DNA of 64,000 bases, taken from assembly GCF_963664415.1 (NCBI RefSeq), contig NZ_OY761440.1:1-64000 (forward strand), in the 5' to 3' direction. Origin of the DNA: an uncultured Desulfobacter sp. Its GTDB lineage: Bacteria > Desulfobacterota > Desulfobacteria > Desulfobacterales > Desulfobacteraceae. The position numbers were made by a program, and so were the translations under genes. Of this stretch, positions 9,009 through 17,671 are shown in pieces; positions within the stretch are counted from its first letter, which is position 1, and each line of letters begins with the position of its first letter. The notes beneath the pieces are model-generated. The model was not told the origin of the DNA. It made no database searches and worked only from the letters and a program-made list of their open reading frames with translations.

Positions 9009-10532
9009 CTAACACACAGTTTTGTCTGCATAAATTATATACTGTTCTGACTTTGTTCTTATTTGACGCAGGAAACTATCATCTAATGTTGTTAATTTAT
9101 CCTTGTAATAATAAAAATACAATGCAGATGAATTAGTAACACCTAAAAGATGTTCATCTTCGCTATCAGATGTTTTGTAAGGAAGCCGAGTTTCAGAGAA
9201 CCACACATATTCGCGTATCTTATCTATCCCAACATCTTCATTAAGCATTTCATTGTCTAAGAACAAAGAGTTTCCTAATTCATAAAAATCAAAACTTCCA
9301 GCCGTCCCCTCTACTTTTTTACCATTTTCTCCATAACCATTAATTACTCTTTTAACACGTTCAGCAGTTACATTATTTGCATAGCTTTCCATCTCAACAA
9401 GAATAAACCTTCTATTTCCTCCATCTTTCTTATTCAAGTTTAAGACAGCGTGTGCAGTAGTACCTGAACCAGCAAAGGAATCGAGTATTAAATCTTCTTT
9501 GTTTGAAGCAATTTGTAGAATTCGCTCAATTAATTGAAATGGTTTTGGTGTATCAAAAACATTACCACTAATAATATTATTCAGCTGTTTCTTACCCTCT
9601 TGACTATGTGATACCTCCTCGTATTTCCAAAGTGTTTGAGGTACTATACCTTGATTAACCTCACTTAAATATCTTTTCAATTGTGGCTTTCCTTTACCAT
9701 CCTTACCAAAATATAGCCTATTTTCTTTAAGTAAAAGCTTTGATTTTTCTTCATTAAAACGATAACAACTACCTTCAGGGGGATAAAATATCTCACTAGT
9801 ATTTGGATTTTCAATTCCAAAAACTCCGGTTTCGGAAAAGGACTTTACTAAGACATTATCTGGTCTCCATTTTCCCCTACCATCATTATCATCATATTTA
9901 TAAAATTTATTTTGTTTTTCTGTTCTAGGAGCAAGATTCCTATTCCACGTTTGCTTATTTTTTGCATAAACAACAATAAAGTCATGAGAAGCGGAAAAAT
10001 ACTTAGCATCATTTCTTGGCGAATAATTCTTTTCCCATATTATATTATCAACAAAATTGCCTTGTCCAAATATCTCATCGCAAATTAATCTAAGGTTAGC
10101 GTGTTCGGTATCATCAATTGATATAAATATTGAGCCATCTTTTGAGAGTAGCTTATGTAATAACTTTAATCTTGGGTACATCATACATAACCATTTGTCA
10201 TGGCGTGATAAATCTTCCGCTTCTTTTCCTACTACGTTCCCTAACCATTTTTTTATTTTGGGGTCATTTACATTGTCATTATAGACCCACCCTTCGTTGC
10301 CCGTATTATATGGGGGGTCAATGTAGATACATTTCACCTTTCCTTCATATTGAGGTAATAATGCTTTAAGTGCCTCTAAATTGTCGCCGTGAAGAATTTT
10401 ATTCCCACTTTGAGTTTCTGTTTTAATTTCGCTTCCATTACTATACCCATACTGATGTTCCAAAATTTTATAAGGAACATTTATGTGATGATTAATCACT
10501 TTGTCTTTTCCAATCCAATTGAGTGTTGGCAT
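9009..10532 (-). CDS. Type III DNA methyltransferase Mod, frameshifted near its 3' end
   Basis: The protein is an N6-adenine methyltransferase of the beta class. DPPYNTG is at residues 72-78 and the AdoMet motif DSFAGSGTT is near residue 350, in permuted order. It methylates the site that Mod-Res recognises. The open frame stops at 9009 after IYADKTVC, but the next 66 bases in another frame encode the usual Mod ending (LDNVLMHKYHITF, then KKIPRDITRF and stop at 8943-8941). One missing base near 9012 thus cuts about 23 residues. The restored end is one base before the res start. The catalytic core is intact; the lost tail may affect the fit with Res. Confidence 0.85.
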   Translation of the reverse strand: MPTLNWIGKDKVINHHINVPYKILEHQYGYSNGSEIKTETQSGNKILHGDNLEALKALLPQYEGKVKCIYIDPPYNTGNEGWVYNDNVNDPKIKKWLGNVVGKEAEDLSRHDKWLCMMYPRLKLLHKLLSKDGSIFISIDDTEHANLRLICDEIFGQGNFVDNIIWEKNYSPRNDAKYFSASHDFIVVYAKNKQTWNRNLAPRTEKQNKFYKYDDNDGRGKWRPDNVLVKSFSETGVFGIENPNTSEIFYPPEGSCYRFNEEKSKLLLKENRLYFGKDGKGKPQLKRYLSEVNQGIVPQTLWKYEEVSHSQEGKKQLNNIISGNVFDTPKPFQLIERILQIASNKEDLILDSFAGSGTTAHAVLNLNKKDGGNRRFILVEMESYANNVTAERVKRVINGYGENGKKVEGTAGSFDFYELGNSLFLDNEMLNEDVGIDKIREYVWFSETRLPYKTSDSEDEHLLGVTNSSALYFYYYKDKLTTLDDSFLRQIRTKSEQYIIYADKTVC

Positions 10533-10534
10533 AT

Positions 10535-10729
10535 TTATTTTTTTTCCTCTTTAATTAAATCCTTGACTTCAACCTCTAATATTTTGGCTATTTCAAACAA
10601 TATTTCCAATCTTGGTTGCTGTCTATTTTGAACATAACCATTTACAATATTGTAGCTTTTGCCTAGCTTGTCAGCTAACCAAGTTTGTTTAATGCCTTTT
10701 TGGTCTAAAATCTCTTTAATTCTATTCAT
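10535..10729 (-). CDS. XRE-family HTH regulator, controller-like
   Basis: The 64-residue protein is a complete XRE/Cro-type helix-turn-helix (KGIKQTWLADKLGKS as the first helices, then NIVNGYVQNRQQPRLEIL). I chose the internal ATG at 10729 because the sequence upstream of it (from 10789) reads as non-conserved hydrophobic residues. It ends two bases before the Mod start codon, so it heads the restriction-modification operon. Its size and place resemble controller proteins that delay or balance expression of restriction genes; that role is inferred. Confidence 0.8.
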   Translation of the reverse strand: MNRIKEILDQKGIKQTWLADKLGKSYNIVNGYVQNRQQPRLEILFEIAKILEVEVKDLIKEEKK

Positions 10730-10822
10730 AACCGGAACTACGTTTAAACAAAGAAAGCTAATTTTTACTAAAAATAGAAAAATTAGCATTATAATTATAC
10801 ACTAAAAAACAGGTATAAAATA

Positions 10823-11614
10823 TTACAAAAAAGATTGAACTTCAACAATTCGTCTGTTCTTCTCAGAAGCAAAATCATCCAATAATGCCTGATTTTTAAC
10901 TTTATTAGGGGATGGACAATAAGTGAAAAGGTCAACTTGCTCTGGACCGTTAAAAAGAGTGTTGTCATCCATTATATCATGATGGATAGTAAAGAAATTA
11001 GCATTCAAAAGGTCTGATAACTCCATCATTAAATAGTAATTATTACAATCGTTGTATCTAGAATTAGGATTAACAAAAGGTCTCCATTTTCCTACCGGAA
11101 TTTTTTTGCTTCTTTTAATTTCAACCAAAGACTTAATCTCAGACAATTCATCATTTAGAGATAAAATATCAATATCAGTCTTCATTACGCTAAAACCATC
11201 GAAAGCATTTCTACTCCATATATGGAAGGGGTCTATTATTTGTTTAATATCGTTAGGTACTTTTGCTGGACTTGCACCTAACTTGATATTAAAATCATTG
11301 GAAATAATATTTGCAGCATCTGAAATTCCTATTCGTTCACCATTAATATAAAAGTAGGCTAACTCCTTATTGTAGATTATATGCTTAAAAGGAGTTATTG
11401 TCCCCAATTTTTTCTTAAATATATCTGTGACTAACTCAATTTTAACACCACTATTATAATTTGTATATTCCATTTCAACGATTGAAACTCCTGTTATTTT
11501 AGGAAGAATATCCTTATTCGTCCAAATTAATATTGCAGCGCTTGGTGGATTACTAATAAAAACTCGATTTTTTAGTTTTTCACTTGTAAGTAGGTATTTA
11601 GCAAAGGATTCCAT
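10823..11614 (-). CDS. Putative PD-(D/E)xK restriction-like endonuclease
   Basis: I do not recognise the family of this 263-residue protein. Residues 145-170 hold MKTDIDILSLN followed by LVEIKRSKK, giving D147/D149 and E165-x-K167, which fits the metal site of PD-(D/E)xK nucleases. The C-terminal half is Asn/Tyr-rich (NPNSRYNDCNNYYLMMEL). It stands alone on the minus strand next to the type III operon, a setting that favours a restriction or defence role. No cognate methyltransferase other than the type III Mod is visible. Confidence 0.4.
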   Translation of the reverse strand: MESFAKYLLTSEKLKNRVFISNPPSAAILIWTNKDILPKITGVSIVEMEYTNYNSGVKIELVTDIFKKKLGTITPFKHIIYNKELAYFYINGERIGISDAANIISNDFNIKLGASPAKVPNDIKQIIDPFHIWSRNAFDGFSVMKTDIDILSLNDELSEIKSLVEIKRSKKIPVGKWRPFVNPNSRYNDCNNYYLMMELSDLLNANFFTIHHDIMDDNTLFNGPEQVDLFTYCPSPNKVKNQALLDDFASEKNRRIVEVQSFL

Positions 11615-11723
11615 GTATATTGATTTAATAACATTGTTTCATAATCTCAAAAATATAGAAAACGATAAGTGTTTACAAACTATACTGTATTTCTTAATTC
11701 TTAAAATAAGAATGTTTGTATTC

Positions 11724-12074
11724 TTATATCTCATTTAAAAAATTAATTACATTACTAATTAGTCTTTTAGCTATCACTGAATTAACTCTTATTGCTGAAT
11801 GTCTTAAATAGTTCTGAGGCACTTGCTTTTCTATTAAAATCTTAGCAAGCTTAACTAATTCTTTTACCAGTTCATTTTCTGCTGATATGCCTTTATGTGA
11901 AGGAGTTAATACTTTTTGTTCTTTCTGCAATCCCAAAAGAAATTCCTTATATTCTGTTTGCAGCTCATGAAACTCAAAGGCAGTTCCTCCTGCATCGGGG
12001 TGTAGTTGCTTTGCTAATTTTCGGTAACGTTGTTTGGCTTGATCAATATGGGTTATGCCTAAGAAATATTTCAT
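11724..12074 (-). CDS. Small DnaJ-domain protein
   Basis: The 116-residue protein starts with a J-domain remnant: AKQRYRKLAKQLHPDAGG, with the HPD triad at residues 25-27 that stimulates Hsp70 ATPase, then FHELQTEYKEFL. The rest is a helical tail without zinc-finger or substrate-binding domains, so it is not a full DnaJ. It is the last gene of the AT-rich part. Its promoter region is cut about 35 bases upstream by the change of sequence type. Confidence 0.65.
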   Translation of the reverse strand: MKYFLGITHIDQAKQRYRKLAKQLHPDAGGTAFEFHELQTEYKEFLLGLQKEQKVLTPSHKGISAENELVKELVKLAKILIEKQVPQNYLRHSAIRVNSVIAKRLISNVINFLNEI

Positions 12075-12099
12075 AGCTGTTCAAATTCTTCAAGTGTAA

Positions 12100-12120
12100 T
12101 ACAAAAATGTTCCAGGATTA
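12100..12120. other. Junction between AT-rich Bacteroidota-like DNA and Desulfobacterota-like dcw cluster
   Basis: To the left, all genes are AT-rich with Bacteroidota traits. To the right, the reading frame gives FtsI-like sequence (SRIKNVRQTADQL) from about 12,111 with no start codon, so ftsI has lost its 5' end here. No IS end, attachment site or direct repeat is visible at the join. An assembly chimera or contaminant join is the simplest reading; a real recombination event is possible but would destroy an essential gene. Confidence 0.7.
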
Positions 12121-13595
12121 AAAATGTCCGGCAGACGGCAGATCAATTGATTAAAATCCTTGGTGGCAGGCGGACTAAAATAGAAAAACAACTATCCCAA
12201 AAACGCCGGTTTGCACTATTGGCAAGCAGGGTATCCCCGGCTAAGGCTGAAGCGGTTAAAAAGCTGAACATTGTTGGTATCTACATCCCGGATAATTCCA
12301 AACGCTTTTACCCCAATCGGCGCCTGGCAGCCCAAGTCATCGGGTTCACAGGCAAAGAGGATCACGGCCTTGAAGGGCTGGAATTTTCCTACAATAAAGT
12401 TCTGGAAGGCCAAACCCTGAGAATCCAAGAGTACAGAGACGGTCAGGGTACAGTGCTTGATACGGAAAAAAACAAGCGTGACGAACTTAAGGGCGGCACC
12501 ATTGTTTTATCTATAGATAAAAAAATTCAGTTTTTCAGCGAACAGGCCCTGGAACGGGCCGTAAAAAAACACCGGGGCAAATCAGGAACGGCCATTGTCA
12601 TGCAGCCTGCCACGGGTGAACTGCTTGCCGTGGCCCACTACCCGGAATTCAACCCCAACAACTATGGCGATTTCAGCCGGAGCCGATACAGAAACAGAGC
12701 GGTGGCAGACACATTTGAGCCCGGTTCCATCATGAAGGTGATCACTGTAGCCTCAGCCATTGAAAGGGGCATGGCCCCCAAAACCATTATCAATTGTGAA
12801 AACGGCAATTACCGCGTTGGCAGATCCGTGATCCATGACACCCACCCCCATGATTACCTGACCCCGGGACAGATTATAAAATTCTCCTCGAACATCGGGG
12901 CGGCAAAAATCGCTCAGGACATCGGCCCCAAAGCCATGCACTATTACCTGAAGGCCTTTGGATTCGGCACAAAAACCGGCATAGATTGCCCAGCAGAAAG
13001 ATCGGGCGTTATTTTGCCGTTGAAGCGCTGGACAAGCATTGATGCCGTGGCCATGTCCTTTGGCCAGGGTATGTCGGTGACGGCGCTCCAGCTCGTCAGC
13101 GCCGTATCAGCCATCGCCAACGGGGGCAAATTAATGAAACCGTTGCTGGTCAAAAAGGTCCTTTCCAACACTGGTGAAGTTGTCCAGGACAATAAACCCT
13201 GCGTCGTCCGCCAGGTGATCTCCGCAAAAACCGCAGACATTGTAAAAAAAATGATGGCCAGAGTGGTCCAGGAAGATGGGACCGGGACCAAGGCCGCCAT
13301 CCCCGGCTACCGGATATGCGGCAAAACCAGCACCGCCCAAAAAGCAGCCAGAGGCAAAAAGGGATATTCAGATTCCAGGTTCACGTCGGCGTTTGCAGGT
13401 TTTGCCCCCTTTGACAACCCGGCTTTAGCCATTCTGGTGGTGGTGGACGAGCCCAAACAAAATCATTACGGCGGCATTGTGGCTGCACCGGCGTTCAAGG
13501 ATATCATGGCTCGGTCCTTTAACTATCTGAACATTGCCCCTAACACAGACATGATAGCAGCATTACCCCGGGAGGTGTCCCATGCAGTTGACTGA
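12111..13595 (+). CDS. ftsI: Peptidoglycan D,D-transpeptidase FtsI (PBP3), 5'-truncated
   Basis: This is the class B penicillin-binding protein that cross-links septal peptidoglycan. Some 494 codons remain of a family usually near 580-650. The cytoplasmic tail, membrane anchor and start of the dimerisation domain are missing. The catalytic SxxK is SIMK (codons near 12,726), the SxN is SSN (near 12,885) and the KTG-type box is KTS (near 13,322), so the transpeptidase domain is complete. The TTG at 12147 lies inside homologous sequence (ADQLIKI) and is not a natural start. The 3' end overlaps murE-murF by 14 bases. In a normal dcw cluster mraZ, rsmH and ftsL would precede it; they are beyond the junction. 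Confidence 0.85.
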   Translation, partial: SRIKNVRQTADQLIKILGGRRTKIEKQLSQKRRFALLASRVSPAKAEAVKKLNIVGIYIPDNSKRFYPNRRLAAQVIGFTGKEDHGLEGLEFSYNKVLEGQTLRIQEYRDGQGTVLDTEKNKRDELKGGTIVLSIDKKIQFFSEQALERAVKKHRGKSGTAIVMQPATGELLAVAHYPEFNPNNYGDFSRSRYRNRAVADTFEPGSIMKVITVASAIERGMAPKTIINCENGNYRVGRSVIHDTHPHDYLTPGQIIKFSSNIGAAKIAQDIGPKAMHYYLKAFGFGTKTGIDCPAERSGVILPLKRWTSIDAVAMSFGQGMSVTALQLVSAVSAIANGGKLMKPLLVKKVLSNTGEVVQDNKPCVVRQVISAKTADIVKKMMARVVQEDGTGTKAAIPGYRICGKTSTAQKAARGKKGYSDSRFTSAFAGFAPFDNPALAILVVVDEPKQNHYGGIVAAPAFKDIMARSFNYLNIAPNTDMIAALPREVSHAVD

Positions 13596-16584
13596 AATCT
13601 TGAACACAACTGAAATCGTGCTCACGCCTGATCAGGAACAGGCAGGTATCGGCGCCACCTCCATCACCCATATTACCTGCGATTCCAGACAGGTGGTACA
13701 GGGATCATTATTCATCGCTGTAGACGGCCACACCGCAGACGGCCATGATTACATTACCCAAGCATTTGAAAAAGGCGCTGCATTGGTTCTGGCCCAAAGG
13801 ATTCCCCAGGAACTGCCCAGGGGACAGGCCCTGCAGATTGTTTTATCAAAGGACACCCGTAAAGATACGGCCATTGCCGCTGCAAATTTTTTCGGTCATC
13901 CTTCCAAGGACCTAATCGTAGTGGGTGTCACCGGGACGAATGGTAAAACCAGTATTACCTGGCTTCTGGAACAAATCTACCAGACCTGCGGGATTACCTG
14001 CGGTGTCATCGGTACGGTGAATATCAGATATCCCGGCACGACCATTGACAACCCTGTCACCACCCCGGATGCGGTGTGTCTGCAAAAAACCATGCATGAC
14101 ATGAAACTTGCCGGCGTCACCCATGTCATCATGGAGGTGTCGTCCCACAGCCTGGACCAACACCGGGTGGATGAATGTGAATTTAATGCGGCGGTTTTCA
14201 CCAACCTCACCCAGGATCACCTGGATTACCATGACGGATTTGAAGATTATTTTGCCTGCAAAAGAACCTTGTTCACCAACTACTTAGGCCCCTTTGAAGA
14301 CGGGACCCGGGGCAAGGCAGTCATCAACATTGATAATGAGTACGGCACCCGGCTGGCAGACAGCATTAACCGGTCTGTAATCCGGGTCAGTGCCGATCAT
14401 GACGCAGACATCAAGGCGATTGACATCACAGATGACATCCATGGTTTGAAAGGCACCCTGGATTTCACAGGCGTTAAAGCCCCCATGACATCCGTGCTCA
14501 CGGGCCATTTCAACCTGGAAAACATATTATGCGCAGCTGGTGCGGCGTTGGCCACAGGTATCTGCCCGGAATCCATAGCCCGAGGTATTGCCGCCCTTGA
14601 ACGGGTACCGGGCCGTCTTGAAAAATTATCCACGGAACTGAACCGGCATATCTTTGTTGATTATGCCCACACCCCGGATGCCCTTGAATCCATCTTAAAA
14701 ACTCTTTCCGGCCGTGCCCCTGCGCGACTGATTACAGTATTCGGCTGCGGCGGAGATCGGGACCGTACCAAGCGCGCGCCCATGGGTGTCATTGCCTGCA
14801 GATACTCGGACATCGCTATTGTCTCATCGGACAACCCGCGTACCGAAAACCCGGAAGCTATTGTTGACGAAATTATAGACGGGATTCGTACCCAGGGGTT
14901 CAAACCCATTGACCTTTCCGGTTCACAAGCCCGTCAAAAAGGATATATCCGGATGACTGACAGGGCCAAAGCTCTGGGCCTAGCCGTTCAAATTTCAAAA
15001 CCCGGGGATATTATCGTGGCTGCAGGCAAAGGCCATGAAACTTACCAGATTACCAACGAAGGCACCATCCACTTTGACGACAAAGAACACTTAACCCAAG
15101 CCTGTACCAGCTTGTTAACGCCAAAGCCATGGGATCTTACGGATCTTTCCATAGCTCTTGGGTGTCCACCCGTCACCGTGTCAAGACGAAAAAACAGCGA
15201 AGATGCCAAAGACGCTATTTTCAATGGCATTGGGACTGATTCAAGAACTATCTCTTCTGATATGGTTTTTTTGGCATTAGCAGGCGACCGGTTTGACGGG
15301 CACAGTTTCATTCCTAACCTGGCAGAAAAAGGGATTTCAGCTTTTGTTGTCAGACAGGGTTACTTAGAAAACCTTGACTCAAATCAAAAACGCCTGATAG
15401 ACAAAACCCGCACCTGCTTTTTTGAAGTACCGGACACCCTGGCTGCGTTAGGAATTCTGGCCCGGTATCACAGAATGCGCTCAAATGCTCGAATTGCAGC
15501 CTTGACAGGATCTAACGGAAAAACATCCACCCGGAAGATGGCCCAGGAAATTTTTGCACAGCACCATGACACCCTGGCCACCCAAGGGAACCTGAACAAT
15601 GAAATCGGCCTGCCCCTGACTTTACTCAGGTTGGCGGATATCCATGAATGGGCCGTGGTGGAGATGGGCATGAGCAATCCCGGCGAAATCGCCCGGCTTT
15701 CCGCCATTGCGCAACCTGATATTGCCATGGTCACCAACACCCATGGGTCTCATATGGAAGGTGTGGGCTCGCTGGATAATGTGGCCCGGGCCAAAGCAGA
15801 AATCTTTAAAAGCCTTAACCCATACGGCACCGCCATTATTTTTGCCGATGATCCAAGATTTGATATCCTTGTTCAAGGCGCAAAAAAAGACGCCAACACA
15901 TCAAAATTAATGCTTTTTGGCACCCAACCCGACAGCGATGTACATTTGTCAAAAATCAATTCCACAAACCATGACATTACTTTTTCTCTGACCATGGATG
16001 GACATACCCGCCAATATACTGTACCCTCTCCGGCTGATTTTATGGCCTTTAATGCCGCTGCAGCCGCAGCCTTAGCAAAGGCTGCAGGTATTGATGAGAC
16101 AGACATTGCCCAGGGGCTTGAACTGTTTGCCCCAGCCAAAGGCAGGATGCATGTAAGGCATCTTAACAACGGCCTTCATCTTATTGATGATACCTACAAT
16201 GCCAACCCCAGTTCCATGGATCAAGCCCTGAACGTTTTAAACCGGATGGCCGGAAATAACCGGGGCATTGCTGTGCTCGGGGATATGCTGGAATTGGGAG
16301 ATCAGACCCAGGAGCACCACCGGCAGGTCGGCCACCTGGCGGCATCGCTTTCACCGGCAAAACTTCTGCTGTTCGGCACCCAGGTCGCTCAAATCCGTGA
16401 GGGAGCCCTGGAAAAAGGATACCCTGAAACCAAAATCGTCATGGGCTCCAAACAATTGTTAGGGGAGACCCTTAAAAAATTAACGCAACACGAAACGTGG
16501 GTACTGATCAAAGGATCCAGGGGAATGGCCATGGAGACACTGATTCCGGTACTTGAAGAAATTCCTGCTGAAAGGGCGGACTGA
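13582..16584 (+). CDS. murEF: MurE-MurF fusion, bifunctional cell-wall ligase
   Basis: One 1000-codon frame encodes two Mur ligases that act in sequence in the cytoplasm. Residues 1 to about 505 are MurE, which adds meso-diaminopimelate to UDP-MurNAc-L-Ala-D-Glu: P-loop GTNGKT at 118-123 and DNPR at 417-420, the signature for meso-DAP. From about 512 comes MurF, which adds D-Ala-D-Ala to the tripeptide: second P-loop GSNGKT at 643-648, then EMGMSNPGEI and DDTYNANPSSM. No stop or start-like gap separates the halves. The first residues follow GGGAGGTG-like bases (CGGGAGGTGTCCC) before ATG. Such fusions exist in other bacteria but are uncommon. The stop lies four bases before mraY. Confidence 0.93.
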   Translation: MQLTEILNTTEIVLTPDQEQAGIGATSITHITCDSRQVVQGSLFIAVDGHTADGHDYITQAFEKGAALVLAQRIPQELPRGQALQIVLSKDTRKDTAIAAANFFGHPSKDLIVVGVTGTNGKTSITWLLEQIYQTCGITCGVIGTVNIRYPGTTIDNPVTTPDAVCLQKTMHDMKLAGVTHVIMEVSSHSLDQHRVDECEFNAAVFTNLTQDHLDYHDGFEDYFACKRTLFTNYLGPFEDGTRGKAVINIDNEYGTRLADSINRSVIRVSADHDADIKAIDITDDIHGLKGTLDFTGVKAPMTSVLTGHFNLENILCAAGAALATGICPESIARGIAALERVPGRLEKLSTELNRHIFVDYAHTPDALESILKTLSGRAPARLITVFGCGGDRDRTKRAPMGVIACRYSDIAIVSSDNPRTENPEAIVDEIIDGIRTQGFKPIDLSGSQARQKGYIRMTDRAKALGLAVQISKPGDIIVAAGKGHETYQITNEGTIHFDDKEHLTQACTSLLTPKPWDLTDLSIALGCPPVTVSRRKNSEDAKDAIFNGIGTDSRTISSDMVFLALAGDRFDGHSFIPNLAEKGISAFVVRQGYLENLDSNQKRLIDKTRTCFFEVPDTLAALGILARYHRMRSNARIAALTGSNGKTSTRKMAQEIFAQHHDTLATQGNLNNEIGLPLTLLRLADIHEWAVVEMGMSNPGEIARLSAIAQPDIAMVTNTHGSHMEGVGSLDNVARAKAEIFKSLNPYGTAIIFADDPRFDILVQGAKKDANTSKLMLFGTQPDSDVHLSKINSTNHDITFSLTMDGHTRQYTVPSPADFMAFNAAAAAALAKAAGIDETDIAQGLELFAPAKGRMHVRHLNNGLHLIDDTYNANPSSMDQALNVLNRMAGNNRGIAVLGDMLELGDQTQEHHRQVGHLAASLSPAKLLLFGTQVAQIREGALEKGYPETKIVMGSKQLLGETLKKLTQHETWVLIKGSRGMAMETLIPVLEEIPAERAD

Positions 16585-16588
16585 TCCA

Positions 16589-17668
16589 ATGTTTTACCAG
16601 TTTTTATACCCGTTACATGATCTTAATACCGTTTTCAATATTTTCCGGTATATCACCTTCCGCACCATATACGGGGGACTGACCGCCTTTATCATTTGCT
16701 TTGTCATCGGCCCCTTTGTCATCCGGCGGCTCCAAATCATGCACTTTGGCCAGATCATTCAAACAGACGGCCCCCAGTCCCACTTAAAAAAACAGGGCAC
16801 CCCCACCATGGGCGGCATCATGATCCTGTTTTCCATTTTTGTTTCCACCTTTTTATGGGGCAACTTCACCAACCACTATGTAAGCATACTGCTGCTGGTC
16901 ACCCTGCTTTTCGGTGCTATCGGCTTTATTGACGACTACCTGTCGCTGACCAAAAAAACCAATATGGGATTCACGGCAAAAAGCAAATTTCTTCTCCAGA
17001 TCCTTTCGGGCCTGCTCATCGGCTTTCTGATCTTCAGCAGCCCGGACTTTAATGCTGTGCTCACGGTTCCGTTTTTCAAGAACGTGGCCTTTGACTTAGG
17101 TGTTTTTTACATCCCCTTTGCCTGCCTGGTCATTGTGGGCACATCCAACGCCGTAAATCTCACCGACGGCCTGGACGGTCTGGCCATCGGGCCTTTTATT
17201 GTGGCCTCCCTGACCTATATGCTGTTTGCCTATGTGGCTGGCCATGCCGAGTTTGCCCAGTATCTGCATGTTCGGCACATTTCGGCAGCCGGTGAAGTAT
17301 CCGTCATCTGCGGCATCCTGGCAGGGGCAGGCATGGGCTTTTTATGGTTCAATGCCCACCCGGCCCAAATTTTCATGGGCGATACAGGCTCCATCCCCCT
17401 TGGCGCCATCCTCGGCACCATCGCCGTGGTAACCAAACAGGAGATCATGCTGGTGCTGGTGGGCGGACTTTTTGTCATGGAAGCAGGTTCGGTGATTCTT
17501 CAAGTCGGTTATTTTAAACTAACCCACGGCAAGAGAATCTTCAGAATGGCACCGTTGCACCACCATTTTGAATTAAAAGGCTGGCATGAATCCAAGGTGA
17601 TTGTCCGGTTCTGGATTATTTCCATTACCCTGGCCGCCCTGTCCTTAAGTACGTTAAAAATAAGATAA
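16589..17668 (+). CDS. mraY: Phospho-MurNAc-pentapeptide transferase MraY
   Basis: This integral membrane enzyme moves phospho-MurNAc-pentapeptide from UDP to undecaprenyl phosphate, giving lipid I. The chosen ATG at 16589 gives 359 residues, the usual size; a longer frame from TTG 16553 would overlap murF and adds an unrelated N-terminus. Visible motifs are QGTPTMGGI, the aspartates in GFIDDYLSLTKK and NLTDGLDGLA, FMGDTGS, and the terminal histidine-rich PLHHHFELKGW. About ten hydrophobic segments are present. Confidence 0.95.
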   Translation: MFYQFLYPLHDLNTVFNIFRYITFRTIYGGLTAFIICFVIGPFVIRRLQIMHFGQIIQTDGPQSHLKKQGTPTMGGIMILFSIFVSTFLWGNFTNHYVSILLLVTLLFGAIGFIDDYLSLTKKTNMGFTAKSKFLLQILSGLLIGFLIFSSPDFNAVLTVPFFKNVAFDLGVFYIPFACLVIVGTSNAVNLTDGLDGLAIGPFIVASLTYMLFAYVAGHAEFAQYLHVRHISAAGEVSVICGILAGAGMGFLWFNAHPAQIFMGDTGSIPLGAILGTIAVVTKQEIMLVLVGGLFVMEAGSVILQVGYFKLTHGKRIFRMAPLHHHFELKGWHESKVIVRFWIISITLAALSLSTLKIR

Positions 17669-17671
17669 AAG

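Noticed and set aside
16553..16588. Longer mraY start at TTG 16553
   Set aside because: It lies inside the murF end; ATG 16589 gives the normal length and N-terminus.
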